A stretch of DNA of 64,000 bases from Dillenia suffruticosa (Eukaryota > Streptophyta > Magnoliopsida > Dilleniales > Dilleniaceae), in contig JAVTVX010000013.1 in NCBI GenBank assembly GCA_033439265.1, positions 312,501 through 376,500 of the forward strand, written 5' to 3'. The position numbers and the translations under genes were made by a program. Of this stretch, positions 12,591 through 23,699 are shown in pieces; within the stretch, counting starts at the first letter, position 1; each line of letters opens with the position of its first letter. The notes below the pieces were generated by a model that had not been told where the DNA came from, ran no database searches, and saw only the letters and a list, made by a program, of their open reading frames with translations.

Positions 12591-14130
12591 ACAAGAATTC
12601 AAATCTTGTGTAATAAAAAAATAAGTTATGAATGTATTGGATAATGTTAAAATAAGAAAGAAATCATTTGTTTCTGCTTAGAATTTTAATTTCAATAATT
12701 CATGACACAAAGTTCTACATATTCAGCATTTGCCTAAAAGTATTTATTGTCATTTCATGGATGTAGTAGCCTGCAAAGTGAACATTTTTCCTTTCCTTTT
12801 TTTTCTTATTAAAAAGGTGTTCATTTTTTTTTTTGAAAAAAAAATTAAAAGAAAAACTCTAGCAAAGCTAGTCTGACTAATTCATACTTTTGCTAAGATA
12901 TAGATTAATGTATCAAAAAGTTTGTAAGAAAGGATTGAAGGTTAAGATAGGAACAAAAAAGGTTAAAGAGCAGTAAGATTTCTGTGATTGATTAATAAAA
13001 ATTATGAAATCTGAAAACTTAGGATGGAAAGCGAAATTACTATTTTCCTGGTGGGGTTTTTGGTTGGGTGGGGTGGGGGGGGAGGGGATGGAGGAAGAAG
13101 GTGGACAATTTTCAAGCCTGAACATGTCCCGAGGTAACAGGCCAGTGGTACAAAAAATAAGCACTCGATCCCTGAATAACGAAGAGACCATTTGTTTTTC
13201 TTTAGGATAGGACAAATGGACTATGGAACATAAATATCATATTTTTTTTTTATAAAAAAATATAGAGCAGTAAGATTTTTTTTCATTGCTCGATAAAAAA
13301 ATTAAAAATAATAAAAATAAAGAGCACAATATTTGATCGTTCTTTAGTCTTTACCGTGAAAATTTGAAAACTTTTGATTGAAATTGAAGCTAGTATCCCC
13401 TTAGAGGTGGCGAAGAGTTTCGCCTTCCACCAAAAAAAAAAAAAAAAAAAACAAAATTGAAACAAAACAAAAAAAGGGGGAAGGGGGGAATTACCTAGCA
13501 GGGCAATCACTTTTTTTTTTTTTTTTTTTTTTTGAAGAAAGAAGTTTTCATTAATTTGTGAATAATTTTGTTCTTTGATTTAAATATTCGCAGCTTGAAA
13601 TTTAATTTATTAACTTCGCAAAAGCAAGAGGAAAGTCGCACATATTCCCCGCCAAGATCCATTCATTAAGTCAAGATTCAACGAGCAGAAAAACTATGCC
13701 ACGTGACAAACGAAATTAAGAAAATATCATTATATTTTTTGTTTTCGGAAATGTTTCAATATATTAAATTAATTAATATTTATATAAAAAATTTTATATT
13801 TTTTATATTTATATATTTTCATATTTAATGAATTATTTATTTATTTAATTATAACTTTTTATTTTTTTATATTATTTTTCTTATAATTAATAATTATATT
13901 TTTGATCATTTTAGATTATTATTATTATAAAATATGATTATTTTATTATTTTTATAAAATAATTAATATTTATATAAAATACTTATATGTTTTATATTTG
14001 CGTATTTATCTATATTTTTGTTTCCTATATTTTTTTATAGAGTACTGTTTTTTCGTATCTTCTTATATCCATTTTTGTTTTTGTTTGTGTTTTTCTATTT
14101 TTGTCTCCATTCAACCTGGTTAATGACTTC
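12591..14130. other. Spacer between DEFL gene B and the orphan DEFL exon
   Basis: No gene is seen. It contains A/T homopolymers, G-rich runs near 13070 and 13475, and very AT-rich sequence at 13730-14050. A G-box core CACGTG at about 13700 lies in gccacgtgac, roughly 430 bases upstream of the orphan exon's TATA box. Confidence 0.65.
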
Positions 14131-14134
14131 GCTC

Positions 14135-14238
14135 TATATAAAAGACTTACCCATTCGTTTGAAATCAAGAGCTTAACGCTGGGGAAATAGCCAAGATTTC
14201 CTGCACACAGATCTTGCTCTCGTTTCTCGTTTTCACAA
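14135..14238 (+). pseudogene. Orphan DEFL exon 1 with ATA in place of ATG, plus its TATA box
   Basis: TATATAAAAG at 14135-14144 is followed at 14187 by a 52-base stretch that aligns with exon 1 of genes A-C. It reads ATA GCC AAG ATT TCC TGC and would encode a hydrophobic signal-peptide-like sequence (AKISCTQILLSFLVFT). It ends in the same phase before a GTGATT donor. The start codon is ATA. No matching exon 2 (VGH block plus cysteines) occurs before gene C. The TATA-to-start distance, about 50 bases, is like gene A. Confidence 0.65.
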
Positions 14239-15235
14239 GTGATTTATTTATTTATTTTTAATTTGAGCATTTATCTGTTTGGTTTTTCAATACTCATGGA
14301 AAGGAATAGCGGTATTGATAGACGATCAATATAGTAATAAGGGTATTACATCTGTAAAACAATACTCGAATCTGAAATTTAAAAATAAAAAAAAAATTAT
14401 ATTAAGAGGAATTTCTCTAAATTGACTCCGATAATATTCGGATCGAATTAATTGTACCACGACTCTAAAAGCCGATCAATTATAAAAAAAAGGTATAGCG
14501 ATAGTGAAAGGCCACTGATGTTTCTATCACCCTAAACGTTATCACAAGAATTTTAATTTATCATATACAACAAATTTGTTCACAACCACAGGGGTACAGA
14601 TATCTGCAAATCCTTTCTTATTTTATTATTTAAAAAAAAAAAAGAATTAATATAACATCTATAGCTGATTTTGGGTTATGCGGTAGAGTTGTTGTATCAA
14701 TGGAAGCATCCGCCAAGCAAAGAAGGCAAAAGGTGCCACTTCGAAGAGGGGAGTTGTTTGGCTTCGGGTTTCTTGAAATTTGATTCTATTTGCTTACTAT
14801 GGATATGATTACTAAACGAATTCAATTTCATATAGCATAGCACCCCCTCCCCAAAAACCTCTTTTTGTTCATTTTTAGGTTCTACTTCTAAAATTTATTT
14901 AAGAATTAATCGGTAAAAGGAAAATAAAAGGGGGATCTTTTGGTTGTTGTGGTTTCCCGAAGCAATCAACTTCCGCTTTCCAAATCCTCCGCAACCTAAT
15001 TAGTATTAATGAAATTTAAACATGGAAACAGCAATAATAATATCAAACCCTAATTATTTATTCTGTAAAGTATTATAAAATATTGGATTTATATGGAAAA
15101 TTTATTGTTACAAATATAAAAATATATAAATAAAAGGAAATTAAATATTCTCAAAATGAAATCAATTATTGAGTTTTTATTTTAACAATCTTTTCCTAGC
15201 AAAAATAATGAATGATTTTGTGTTAACTTCTCCCC
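14239..15235. other. Spacer upstream of DEFL gene C
   Basis: I searched here for a second exon belonging to the orphan exon and found none. The sequence is AT-rich with poly(A) near 14630. The last 40 bases before the TATA box match the gene B upstream region. Confidence 0.6.
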
Positions 15236-15242
15236 TATAAAA
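15236..15242 (+). promoter_or_regulatory. TATA box of DEFL gene C
   Basis: TATAAAA lies 86 bases before the ATG, in a block conserved with gene B. Confidence 0.65.
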
Positions 15243-15321
15243 CCTAGCCCTCACGACGAAAATTGCATTCATCCAAAACTAGTCAAGAAACACATTGCCA
15301 TAGATGCAGTGCTAAACATAA

Positions 15322-15773
15322 ATGGCCAAGCTTTCTTGCTACCCATGTTTCCTTTTTGTTCTTCTTGCAATAGGTTTGTCATCATGTCATCATTATTTTC
15401 AAACATCTCTGATTTGCATGCATTATGATTTTTAAAGTGTAAACTAGTTGCATGCTTTATTCCAATGGTTGATCCCCACTTGATAATAACTCACTCCCAA
15501 ATCGTTCTAAATTTGATCCATCATGCATTATCGTTTTAATGAAATGAATTGTGGTATTGGGTTACAGGTTTAACAATGGCAATGGTGGGTCATGTTGAGG
15601 GAAAAGATTGTGCTGTCGTACTCTATGATGTGAGATATTGCCAGAACGGCACCTGGCTATGCAATGCACAATGCAGAGGACTATACAGGAGGGGCTGGGG
15701 GGAGTGTGTGAAGCCCCCTAATTACGACCAACGACTGTGTGTATGCCATTATCAATGTAATGGCCACAAATGA
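15322..15773 (+). CDS. Defensin-like cysteine-rich secreted peptide C
   Basis: Exons 15322-15373 and 15568-15773 give 85 residues. The signal peptide MAKLSCYPCFLFVLLAIG is encoded by a 52-base exon 1 with a phase-1 intron. The mature peptide has eight cysteines (32, 42, 49, 53, 64, 75, 77, 81). C49-X3-C53 and C75-X-C77 give the cysteine-stabilised alpha-beta signature. Shared with gene B are LTM, MVGHVEGKDC, AQC, LYRRGWGEC and CHYQCN. The loop between cysteines 5 and 6 (X10) is variable among the copies, as expected if it carries specificity. It is probably secreted. Its exact activity cannot be read from the sequence. Confidence 0.87.
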
Positions 15774-16130
15774 TCAAATTTTCATTTGGTAATTGTGATA
15801 CAATATCTTATTATTTCAATAAAAAAAAAAAAAAATTGCACTGAGTACCTCAATAAAAAAGAGATAATTTCTTTCGGTTTTTGAATTCCTATTTAAATTC
15901 TACCTGTTTGTTAGATCATGATGTGGCGGCTAAGCTGAATATTTATTAATTAATTTCTTAGTTTAAAGATTAAGCAACATAATGTTAATCTTAATCAAAT
16001 AAATTAAGCTATTTGATCTTTTAGAATAGAACTTCTTTATTTAAAAACAAATATTTATTAACTTAATCAACAGAAGCAGCTTGATCAAACCATTGCCTTA
16101 ATAAAAATCTCTTTTATCTCTTCCACAGCT

Positions 16131-16640
16131 GGGTTTCAGTTTCTTCGGTCAAGAAAGTTGGCCTCAGAAGCAAACCCTGTTTGGGGGATCATTAACAAGC
16201 AAACTGTTTCAGTAACTAAGTGCAATCGTAGGGATGTGCTGTTAGGGTTTTTTATGAACAAGAATCGTATAAATTGGAAGTATAATTTTTACTGCGGAGA
16301 ATTGCTTTGTTTCATTTGTAGGTTGAAAGAACTATTCTTCGCTAACCTAAAAGACTACACTGCCTTCTCATATTCTTCAGTTGAGAAAGCTCAAATTTAT
16401 TCTCAAGAACGTACCCAGCCAGGGAAATCAGGCCGAAAACGCAACACACCCACTTCGCCAAAACTCCGATCCACCACAGATCTCCATCGATCACGATAAA
16501 AGGCTCAATACGAATCCGGTTACAGCGGAGCGAGGGTGGAATAAGGCCACAGCAGGGAGGATGGGGCGGCTGTCAAGGGATGTCGCTAATGTCCTCTTGC
16601 GCAGCTAAACGTAACGGTGAGGCACAGCGAGAGAGAGAGA
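16131..16640. other. Less AT-rich island with open frames, not identified
   Basis: This stretch is less AT-rich than its surroundings. A plus-strand open frame (16158-16499, 113 codons) contains TVSVTKCNRRDVLLGF, which faintly recalls the junction after a chloroplast transit peptide. It follows a pyrimidine tract and AG at 16122-16130 that could be a splice acceptor. Read on the minus strand, 16640-16400 looks like a CT-rich 5' leader with a GTACGT donor near 16412. It could be a gene fragment, a degraded exon or a leader remnant. I cannot assign a product or a strand. Confidence 0.25.
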
Positions 16641-17838
16641 GAGAGAGAACTTGTTTGTTGGTTTTCCAAGGGCAACGACGTCGTTTTACTTAATCTTGTC
16701 AGAAATACTTTGGACTCATCTAATTTGTTTACTTAAATCCAACCAATTAAAATTTGTCTTTAGATGAATTTACAAGACTTACATTATTATTATTTGTTAT
16801 CATTTTTTTCCCCCGTTTTGGTGCTATTCTCAAAAGAAAATGACCTCGTTCTTCTTAATGCTTCCGTCAACAGTTTACAAATTAGTCTATTAAAATCCAA
16901 CCAATCAAAATTTGCACAGTGATTGCACTTATTTTTCTATGGAGTTGATGGATTGACCCACCCCTACCCAACTTCCATTCTGATCAGCAGCTCTATTTTA
17001 CGTTTTCGGGCGTGTTAATCATAGCTCAGGCATGAGACATTTGGTAGTGCCATTTCACCAAAATTTCAAGTCATACATGAAAGAGAGAGAGTCTATGACA
17101 CGACGACCACGCTTAAAGACTACGGCTTGCGATATTAACTTTCCATGAACTTTTCATTTGGTCAAGTTTATCACTTTTGAAAAAAAATATTAAGTTTTAT
17201 TAATATAGAAATGATCTCATCAAAAATGGGCAACTAAATTTTTGTTTTTATTTATTTGATTACTTCATAAATATTGTCTTAACCATAAAATAACATTGTC
17301 AATTCGAACAAATATACTCTTTTTACATTAAAAAAAAACCAGTATAATTATTTAGAATAAAACGATACAATCCAAAAACTTATAAATTTTACTAATACAG
17401 AACAACATATTTGTATACCCTTAATTTCGTTTAATTTAATTTTATTTATAATCTTTTTAATTAAAATAAAAGCTTAATTTCAATTTTCTAAATCAGCATA
17501 TAAAAACACCAATTTGGCGTGTTAACGCTTCCCCGGACTCTTTCCCTACATGCTCGGAACGAGGATCACCAAGTCAACAATCTTTCTATCTAAATGGCCC
17601 ATCTCCACTGTTTCAAGATGGGTGGGTTGCCTGCTCTTTTGAAATTCAGCATAGGTAGGTTTGTCCGCACTTTTAAAAAGGTCACATATACTATTTTTCT
17701 ATCCTCATGATTTAAACAAAAAATTTATACCTAAAAAAATATAGTATTACACCCCTACACTTATAGTTAAATAAGTGCAGCAAATAGTAAAAGACCCATG
17801 TCCACTCTTTTGAAATTTTTTTATATAAATTAATTATT

Positions 17839-18070
17839 TATCACCGATCGGTATTTGAATTTTAACTGACTAATTCATGCCGAGCACTGTGGGCCCTCCG
17901 TGGAAGAGTTGACTCTCCCAAATTCTATTTTTTCATTCTCATGACTTGAAGCCAAGACTTATAGTTAAAGAAGTGCGGTGTCTGTCGGTGGGAGAGCCAA
18001 TCCCTCCACAGAAGACCTCACAGTGTTCAGTCTGAATTAGTTAGGCAAAACTTAGATACCGATTGATAAC
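17839..18070. repeat. Inverted pair of SINE-like repeats (imperfect hairpin)
   Basis: The arm at 17839-17920 and the reverse complement of 17989-18070 match over about 82 bases at roughly 75-80 percent, with a spacer of about 68 bases. Both contain forms of aactaattca, gcactgtg and gactctccca. The left arm and the sequence just after it match the dispersed SINE-like family in minus orientation. The right arm is a second copy in plus orientation. A transcript would fold into a long hairpin. Confidence 0.65.
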
Positions 18071-19318
18071 AAATATTCAATTTACATTAAAAAAAAAAAA
18101 AATTTCAAGCACCAATTAGGTACACAAATTTAACTATCAACTTCACTTCACATTATGTTAATTGACTCTCTCTCTCTCAAAATATTCAGATTATTATTAT
18201 TATTATCATCATCACCGTCTATGTGGTGATCATGGTTAGATTAGGTCGTATTTGGAAAGATGTAATATTTTTTCCATGATACATAAATAATAGTAAGCCA
18301 GTTGATATTATTGAGAGACACTTGTTTTGTGCAACATCATGGGTGTTTAATTAATTGTTTTTAAAGTCTAAATCATATTTTTATGCAGCTTACTAAATGT
18401 TAACTCTTTATGGCATGTGATTTTGATACCAAAACTTTTAATTTTTGGCATGTGGTCTTGATTTGGTGGCATTAGTTATAAGACCATGGCTTTGTCTCCA
18501 ATAAAGTAATTTATCACCTTGGTTTTATGTGAAAAGCATTATGCATGAATAAACCATTTTGATTACTAGATTAACCTTTGAAGTTACCATGCATGCAATA
18601 CTATGTAAAAAAAAAGATAAATCTTATTTATTAAAAAAAAAGAAAATTTTTTGAATTTTATTTAAAGAAAAAAAAATATAGCAAAATGTATTTATAGATG
18701 ATTATTAAGAATTTATTAGATAATATGTAATATATAGTACCAAGTTTATCCTCGTAAATGTTTACATTAAATAAATTTGTAATGGGTTTCATATACCAAA
18801 ATATTGAATTTGTTTTTATTAATTATAAAAAATCCATATATTATTTTCACCTGGCTTATAACTTGGTACTCTTGACATTAACAATTATGATTTTCTCAAG
18901 GTTGGTTTCCTTATGAATCATAATTGAAAACCTATTCGATAAAATAAAAATTAAGGGATGAATTTGATGACAAGTGCTAAATTTGAGGTAAGTTAGTTCT
19001 TGAAAATGTAAATAAAAAAAAATTAATAAGATTAATCTAAATTTATAACAAGTAAATTAGAAAAAATTTGGAATGCAAGCTAAATTTGAAGTTGGAGTTC
19101 ACATTTATTTCTAACGTGGGGCAGACACAAAACATAGCGTCAAATTCTTGACTTTCTTTTGAGAGGTCTGCCCGACCTTTATTTCCAACCAACCCAATCT
19201 CCAAACTACAAAATTCCAAACACCTAACCCAACTTTAACTTCTCTTTATGAAGAACAAGAAAGTTGCTCATTAACACCATTCTCCACGTCCTAAAGCCTA
19301 TACCTAATACAAGTTGTT

Positions 19319-19327
19319 TATATATAG
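19319..19327 (+). promoter_or_regulatory. TATA box of dirigent gene 1
   Basis: TATATATAG lies 78 bases upstream of the ATG. The position equivalent to the gene 2 TATA box (near 19244) reads TTTATGAAG and is probably inactive. Confidence 0.5.
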
Positions 19328-19375
19328 CAAGCAAAGCACCTTTGAACACATCCACACACAAACACACACACACAG

Positions 19376-19404
<29 letters not shown>

Positions 19405-19407
<3 letters not shown>

Positions 19408-19971
19408 GCCAAAACTCTCACCGATTTTCTCACAATTCTTTTCTTCACAACCATACTTACCACATCAAATTCACAACGTTTCTCCCGAAATCTGTCTCCT
19501 AAAGAAATCGGTATCAAACAAGAAAAAGTATCTCACCTCCACTTTTACCTCCACGACATAGTTAGCGGTAAAAACCCGACCGCAATGAGAGTGGCTCAAT
19601 CGGCCATAACAAATACCTCCCCAACGGGTTTCGGTTTTATCGCCATGGCCGACGACCCATTGACCCTAGGACCCGACGCTAACTCAACGCTGGTGGGTAA
19701 AGCTCAAGGAATTTATGGCTCTGCGGATCAAAAGGAGGTCGGTTTGTTGATGGTAACGAATTTGGCTTTCGTGGAGGGAAAGTATAATGGGAGTACTCTG
19801 AGTATGCTCGGTCGGAATAGGGTTTTTGATGAGATTAGAGAGATGCCCATTGTTGGGGGGTCGGGTGTTTTTCGGTTCGCACGTGGGTATGCTCAGGCTA
19901 AGACTTACCAGCTTGATTTTAAAACTGGCGATGCAGTTGTTGAGTACAATGTTTATGTTGTCCATTATTAA
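19405..19971 (+). CDS. Dirigent protein 1
   Basis: Single-exon gene, 188 residues, of the dirigent family: secreted apoplastic proteins that control the stereochemistry of phenoxy-radical coupling or related quinone-methide steps in lignan, pterocarpan and similar pathways. Residues 1-23 form a signal peptide. The dirigent beta-barrel covers about 44-188, with the conserved HFYLHD (Asp51), DDPLTLGPD, GSADQKEVGLLM, FVEGKYNGSTL, REMPIVGGSGVFRFARGYA and the terminal EYNVYVVHY. N-glycosylation sequons are at Asn70, Asn93 and Asn128. The motifs resemble the DIR-b/d subfamily (DIR19-22 and pterocarpan synthase type). The frame is open upstream to 19264, but I start at 19405 because gene 2 has the same start context and the upstream part lies over the TATA box. 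Substrate is unknown. Confidence 0.93.
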
Positions 19972-21210
19972 GAAGAGCTACCCTTTTTGTTGTTTCTTTA
20001 ATGGCTTCCAATAAATTTTTGTATGCCATGTTGTTGTCCTACCTTATTGGCAAAGGCACTAGTGTTTCCATAAAAGAAATTGATGCGCCAGATCTTTGTG
20101 GAGTGGTAGGCCTGCCCAACTATTTTTCTAATCCAAATTAGAATGGGCTTAGTCATAAAGGATACATTACATATTTCAGTTTATTATTTTTTTCCCTCTT
20201 CTCTTAAAGTGATAACTTAAATTTAAATACGATTCCAACACGTATCCTCCAAATTCTAAATCACCAGCTTGCAAAATGAGCTGCTGATTCTGGATGATTA
20301 GCTACTAACCCTTTTAATATAATTTCCCTTTTTTTCTTCAATTAATCTATTATATGACTAGCGAAAGAGAAACCCTTCTGATCAAGGACATGGTGGGTGA
20401 AACTAGGAATTATCTTGGCAACTGCACATCTCACGCCACCAATCCGGACTGGTCACTAAAACTGTTTACCATTTGAATGAAGGTACATTTCTCCACTCTA
20501 CCTTGCGTACTTAAGCGGAGGAAAGGGAAAGCGTACAGAAAACTGGCTGGCGTTTCCCAGTGTTTAGAAATCGTGTTCTTCAGGACTACAATTTTATCTA
20601 TTTTCAACATAATTTTATAATATAGATGCTATGTTAGAAGAATAGAAGACATTGTCTTTAGTGATCTATAAGTTATTCCCTCGAAATTCGATCATTTAAG
20701 AAAACACCCATTTTCAGAAATATATGATTATGATAACAACAAAACCCAAGAGCCTCACAATTTGGCCTAGAAAGAGTGCAAACCTACTCCAATTAGAGTG
20801 CGGTTGATAGATTGACCTACTCCTACTCTACTTCCATTCTGATCAGCAGCATTATTTTATGTTTTCGTACGCGTTAATCATAGGTCGGGCATGAGTCATT
20901 CTCGGTAGTGCTAATTCACCAAATTTCAAGTCGAATATGAAAGAGAGGGAGAGAAGGAGGGTCAACAAACTAACAAACTCTACTTAATTATTTCAATTTT
21001 CTATCGGCATAGAAAAATACCAATTTGGCGTATTAACGCTTCCCCGGACTCTTTCCCCTACATGCATAGGAGGGTCAACAAGTCAACAATCTTTCTTTTT
21101 CGAACGCCCATGTCCACTGTTTCAACGTGGGTGGGTGACCTGTTCTTTCGAAATTTCAAGCACCAATGAGGTACACATATATAACAGCGCTCTACATTAT
21201 GTTTATTCAC

Positions 21211-21233
21211 AAACACACGCGCACACACACACA

Positions 21234-21301
<68 letters not shown>
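21211..21301. repeat. Compound CA/CT/CA microsatellite
   Basis: A CA run with some GC steps, then about twenty CT units, then a second CA run, followed by a short ATT repeat. The corresponding position in copy 1 (about 18165) has only a short CT run, so expansion followed the duplication. Confidence 0.95.
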
Positions 21302-22832
21302 AATTATTATTATTATTAATATGCCAAGAATTCAGATCATCATGGTTAGATTAGGTTGAATTTGGAAAGGTGTAATAATATTTTTTCCATGATACATAAA
21401 TAATAATGAGCCGGTTGATATTATTGAGAGACACTTGTTTCGTGCAACATCATGGTGTTTAATTAATTGTTTTTAAAGTCTAAATCATCTTTTTATGCAG
21501 CTTACTAAATGTTAACTCCACTCCAACCCTCATTATTAATTTTATGGGTCTACTCCCCCACTTTGTTGATCATTTCTTCTCTTATCTGATCAAAGTTTTC
21601 CCATTTTTGTAATCAAAATTAGAATGGGCTTAGTCATAAAGGTTACATTACATTTCAATTTATTTATTTCTCTCTCTTCTCTTAAAGTGATAATTTAATT
21701 ACGATTCCAACGTCTCCTCCAAATTCTAAGTCACCAGCTTCCAAAATGAACTGCTGATTCTAAACGATTAGTGGCATCGAATTACTACAATTCCAACCCC
21801 ACACGGTGGGTGTTGGCAACTGCACATCTCATTTATCGACCTTGCGTACTTGACGCGAGGAACGGGAAAACGTACAAAAAGAACTGGCTGGCGTTTCCCA
21901 AGGTTAAGAAATCGAGTCCTTCATGACACAGTAGACAATTGAAGAAAAGGCTTGTGGATGTTGGAAAAGAAATCATGTAACCTCACCTCCAATTTTTGGC
22001 TAATTTTAGGAATTCTTCCTTACACCAAAGCTTCTAATTTTTGGCATGTGATTTTGATTTGGTGGCATTAGTTATAAGACCATGGCTTTGTCTCCAATAA
22101 AATAATTTATCACCATGATTTTATGTGAGAAGCATTATGCCTGAATACACCATTTTGGTTAACTAGATTAACCTTTGAAGAGAATAACTATGTTAATCAC
22201 CTAGCATTGTCATGCACGCAATAATAATGATAAATCTTATTTATAAAGAAAAAGAACAATTTTTTGAATATTATTTAAAGAGAAAAATATAGCAAAATGG
22301 AGTTTTAGATTATTAATGAGAATTTATTAGATAATATATATATATATGTAATATATAGTACCAAGTTTATCCTCTTAAATATTTACGTTAGATAAATTTA
22401 TAATGCCATATACCAAAATAGTAAATTTGTTTTTATTAATTATAAAAACCATAATATTATTTTCACCTTATATGAACCAAAGGGTCCTTTGGCGTTATGT
22501 GCATTGCTTAATTATAAAAACTAAGGGGATGAATTTGATGACAAAGTGCTAAATTTGAGATAAGCTACTTATTGAAAATGTAAGCATATGAATCGATATA
22601 AAATAATAATAATAATAATAATAAGATTTATAACAAGTAAATTAGAAACAATTGCAATGCAAGTCAAATTTGAAGTTGGAGTTCTCGTTTATATTTCTTA
22701 ATGCAGGGCAGGCACAGAACATGGCATCAAACCCTTTGACTTTCTTTTGTGAGATCCTCTTGAGCTTTAATTTGCAACCTCCCATTCTCCACAATACAAA
22801 ATTCCTAACACCTAACCCAACTTTAATTTCTC

Positions 22833-22841
22833 TTTATAAAG
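22833..22841 (+). promoter_or_regulatory. TATA box of dirigent gene 2
   Basis: TTTATAAAG lies 96 bases upstream of the ATG. The flanking bases match gene 1 except for the A-to-G change that disrupts the box there. The TATATATAG used at gene 1 is absent here. Confidence 0.55.
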
Positions 22842-22928
22842 AGCAAGAAAGTTGACACCATTCTCCATGTCCTAAAGCAAAGCCCCTTGAACACCCCCTC
22901 CCCTCTCTCTCACTCTCCCTGTCATATC

Positions 22929-23495
22929 ATGGTCAAAACTCTCACCAATTTTCTCACAATTCTTTTCTTCACAACCATAGTTATCACATCAAATTCACAA
23001 CGTTTCTCCCGAAATTTGTCTCCCGAAGAAATCGGACTCAAACGACAAAAACTAACTCACCTCCACTTTTACTTCCACGACATAGTTAGCGGTAAAAACC
23101 CGACCGCAATGAGAGTGGCTCAATCGGCCATAACAGATACTTCCCCGACGGGTTTCGGTTTTATCGCCATAGCCGACGACCCATTGACCCTAGGACCCGA
23201 CGCGAACTCAACGCTGGTGGGTAAAGCTCAAGGAATTTATGGCTCTGCGGATCAAAAGGAGGTCGGTTTGTTGATGGTAATGAATTTGGCTTTCGTGGAG
23301 GGAAAGTATAATGGGAGTACTCTGAGTATGCTCGGTCGGAATAGGGTTTTTGATGAGGTTAGAGAGATGCCCATTGTTGGGGGCTCGGGTGTTTTTCGGT
23401 TTGCACGTGGGTATGCTCAGGCTAAGACTTACTGGTTTGATGTTAAAAGTGGTGATGCTATTGTTGAGTACAATGTTTATGTCTTCCATTATTAA
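22929..23495 (+). CDS. Dirigent protein 2
   Basis: Single-exon gene, 188 residues, without gaps relative to dirigent protein 1 and with about 21 substitutions (near 89 percent identity). It has the same signal peptide region, HFYFHD (Asp51), DDPLTLGPD, GSADQKEVG, KYNGSTL and EMPIVGGSGVFRFARGYA blocks, ending EYNVYVFHY. The sequon at Asn70 is lost (Asp here), while Asn93 and Asn128 remain. Changes cluster in the N-terminal third and in the last strand (Gln-Leu to Trp-Phe after AKTY), near the mouth of the barrel in family structures. That may alter substrate fit, which is inference. An in-frame ATG at 22887 is less likely as the start because it precedes the aligned signal peptide. Confidence 0.93.
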   Translation: MVKTLTNFLTILFFTTIVITSNSQRFSRNLSPEEIGLKRQKLTHLHFYFHDIVSGKNPTAMRVAQSAITDTSPTGFGFIAIADDPLTLGPDANSTLVGKAQGIYGSADQKEVGLLMVMNLAFVEGKYNGSTLSMLGRNRVFDEVREMPIVGGSGVFRFARGYAQAKTYWFDVKSGDAIVEYNVYVFHY

Positions 23496-23699
23496 GAACA
23501 CCTCCCCTTTTTGTTGTTTCTTCAATGGCTTCTAATAAAATTTTGTATACCATGTTAGTGTCTCACCCTATTAGCAGAGGCAGTGGTGTTTTCATAAAAG
23601 AAGTTCATGCCAGATCTTTGTCGAGTAGTTGAAAATTAACAAGGTTACCAACTATCGCCACACGTAGAGTCGTAGGCCTGCCCAACTATTTTGAGTTTT

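Larger units (their letters stand above)
16930..20600. repeat. Segmental duplication, copy 1 (carries dirigent gene 1)
   Basis: Blocks at about 16960-17090, 17500-17640, 18095-18400, 18420-18850, 19080-19971 and 20040-20600 recur in copy 2 at 20835-20950, 21005-21150, 21160-21510, 22025-22460, 22690-23495 and 23560-23695, and partly at 21610-21930. The typical offset is about 3.5 kb. About 450 bases at 17645-18095, including an inverted SINE-like pair, are present only in this copy. Confidence 0.85.
20800..23695. repeat. Segmental duplication, copy 2 (carries dirigent gene 2)
   Basis: This is the counterpart of copy 1. It lacks the 450-base SINE-bearing segment. It contains an extra block at about 21530-21930 that matches the 3' flank of dirigent gene 1 (20135-20600), so part of that flank was copied a second time into this unit. 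It ends near the shared string gtaggcctgcccaactattt (20107 and 23673). Confidence 0.8.

Noticed and set aside
19264..19404. Upstream in-frame ATG and 47-codon extension of dirigent gene 1
   Set aside because: It crosses the TATA box, contains CA/CT repeats and is absent from gene 2. The signal peptide starts at 19405.
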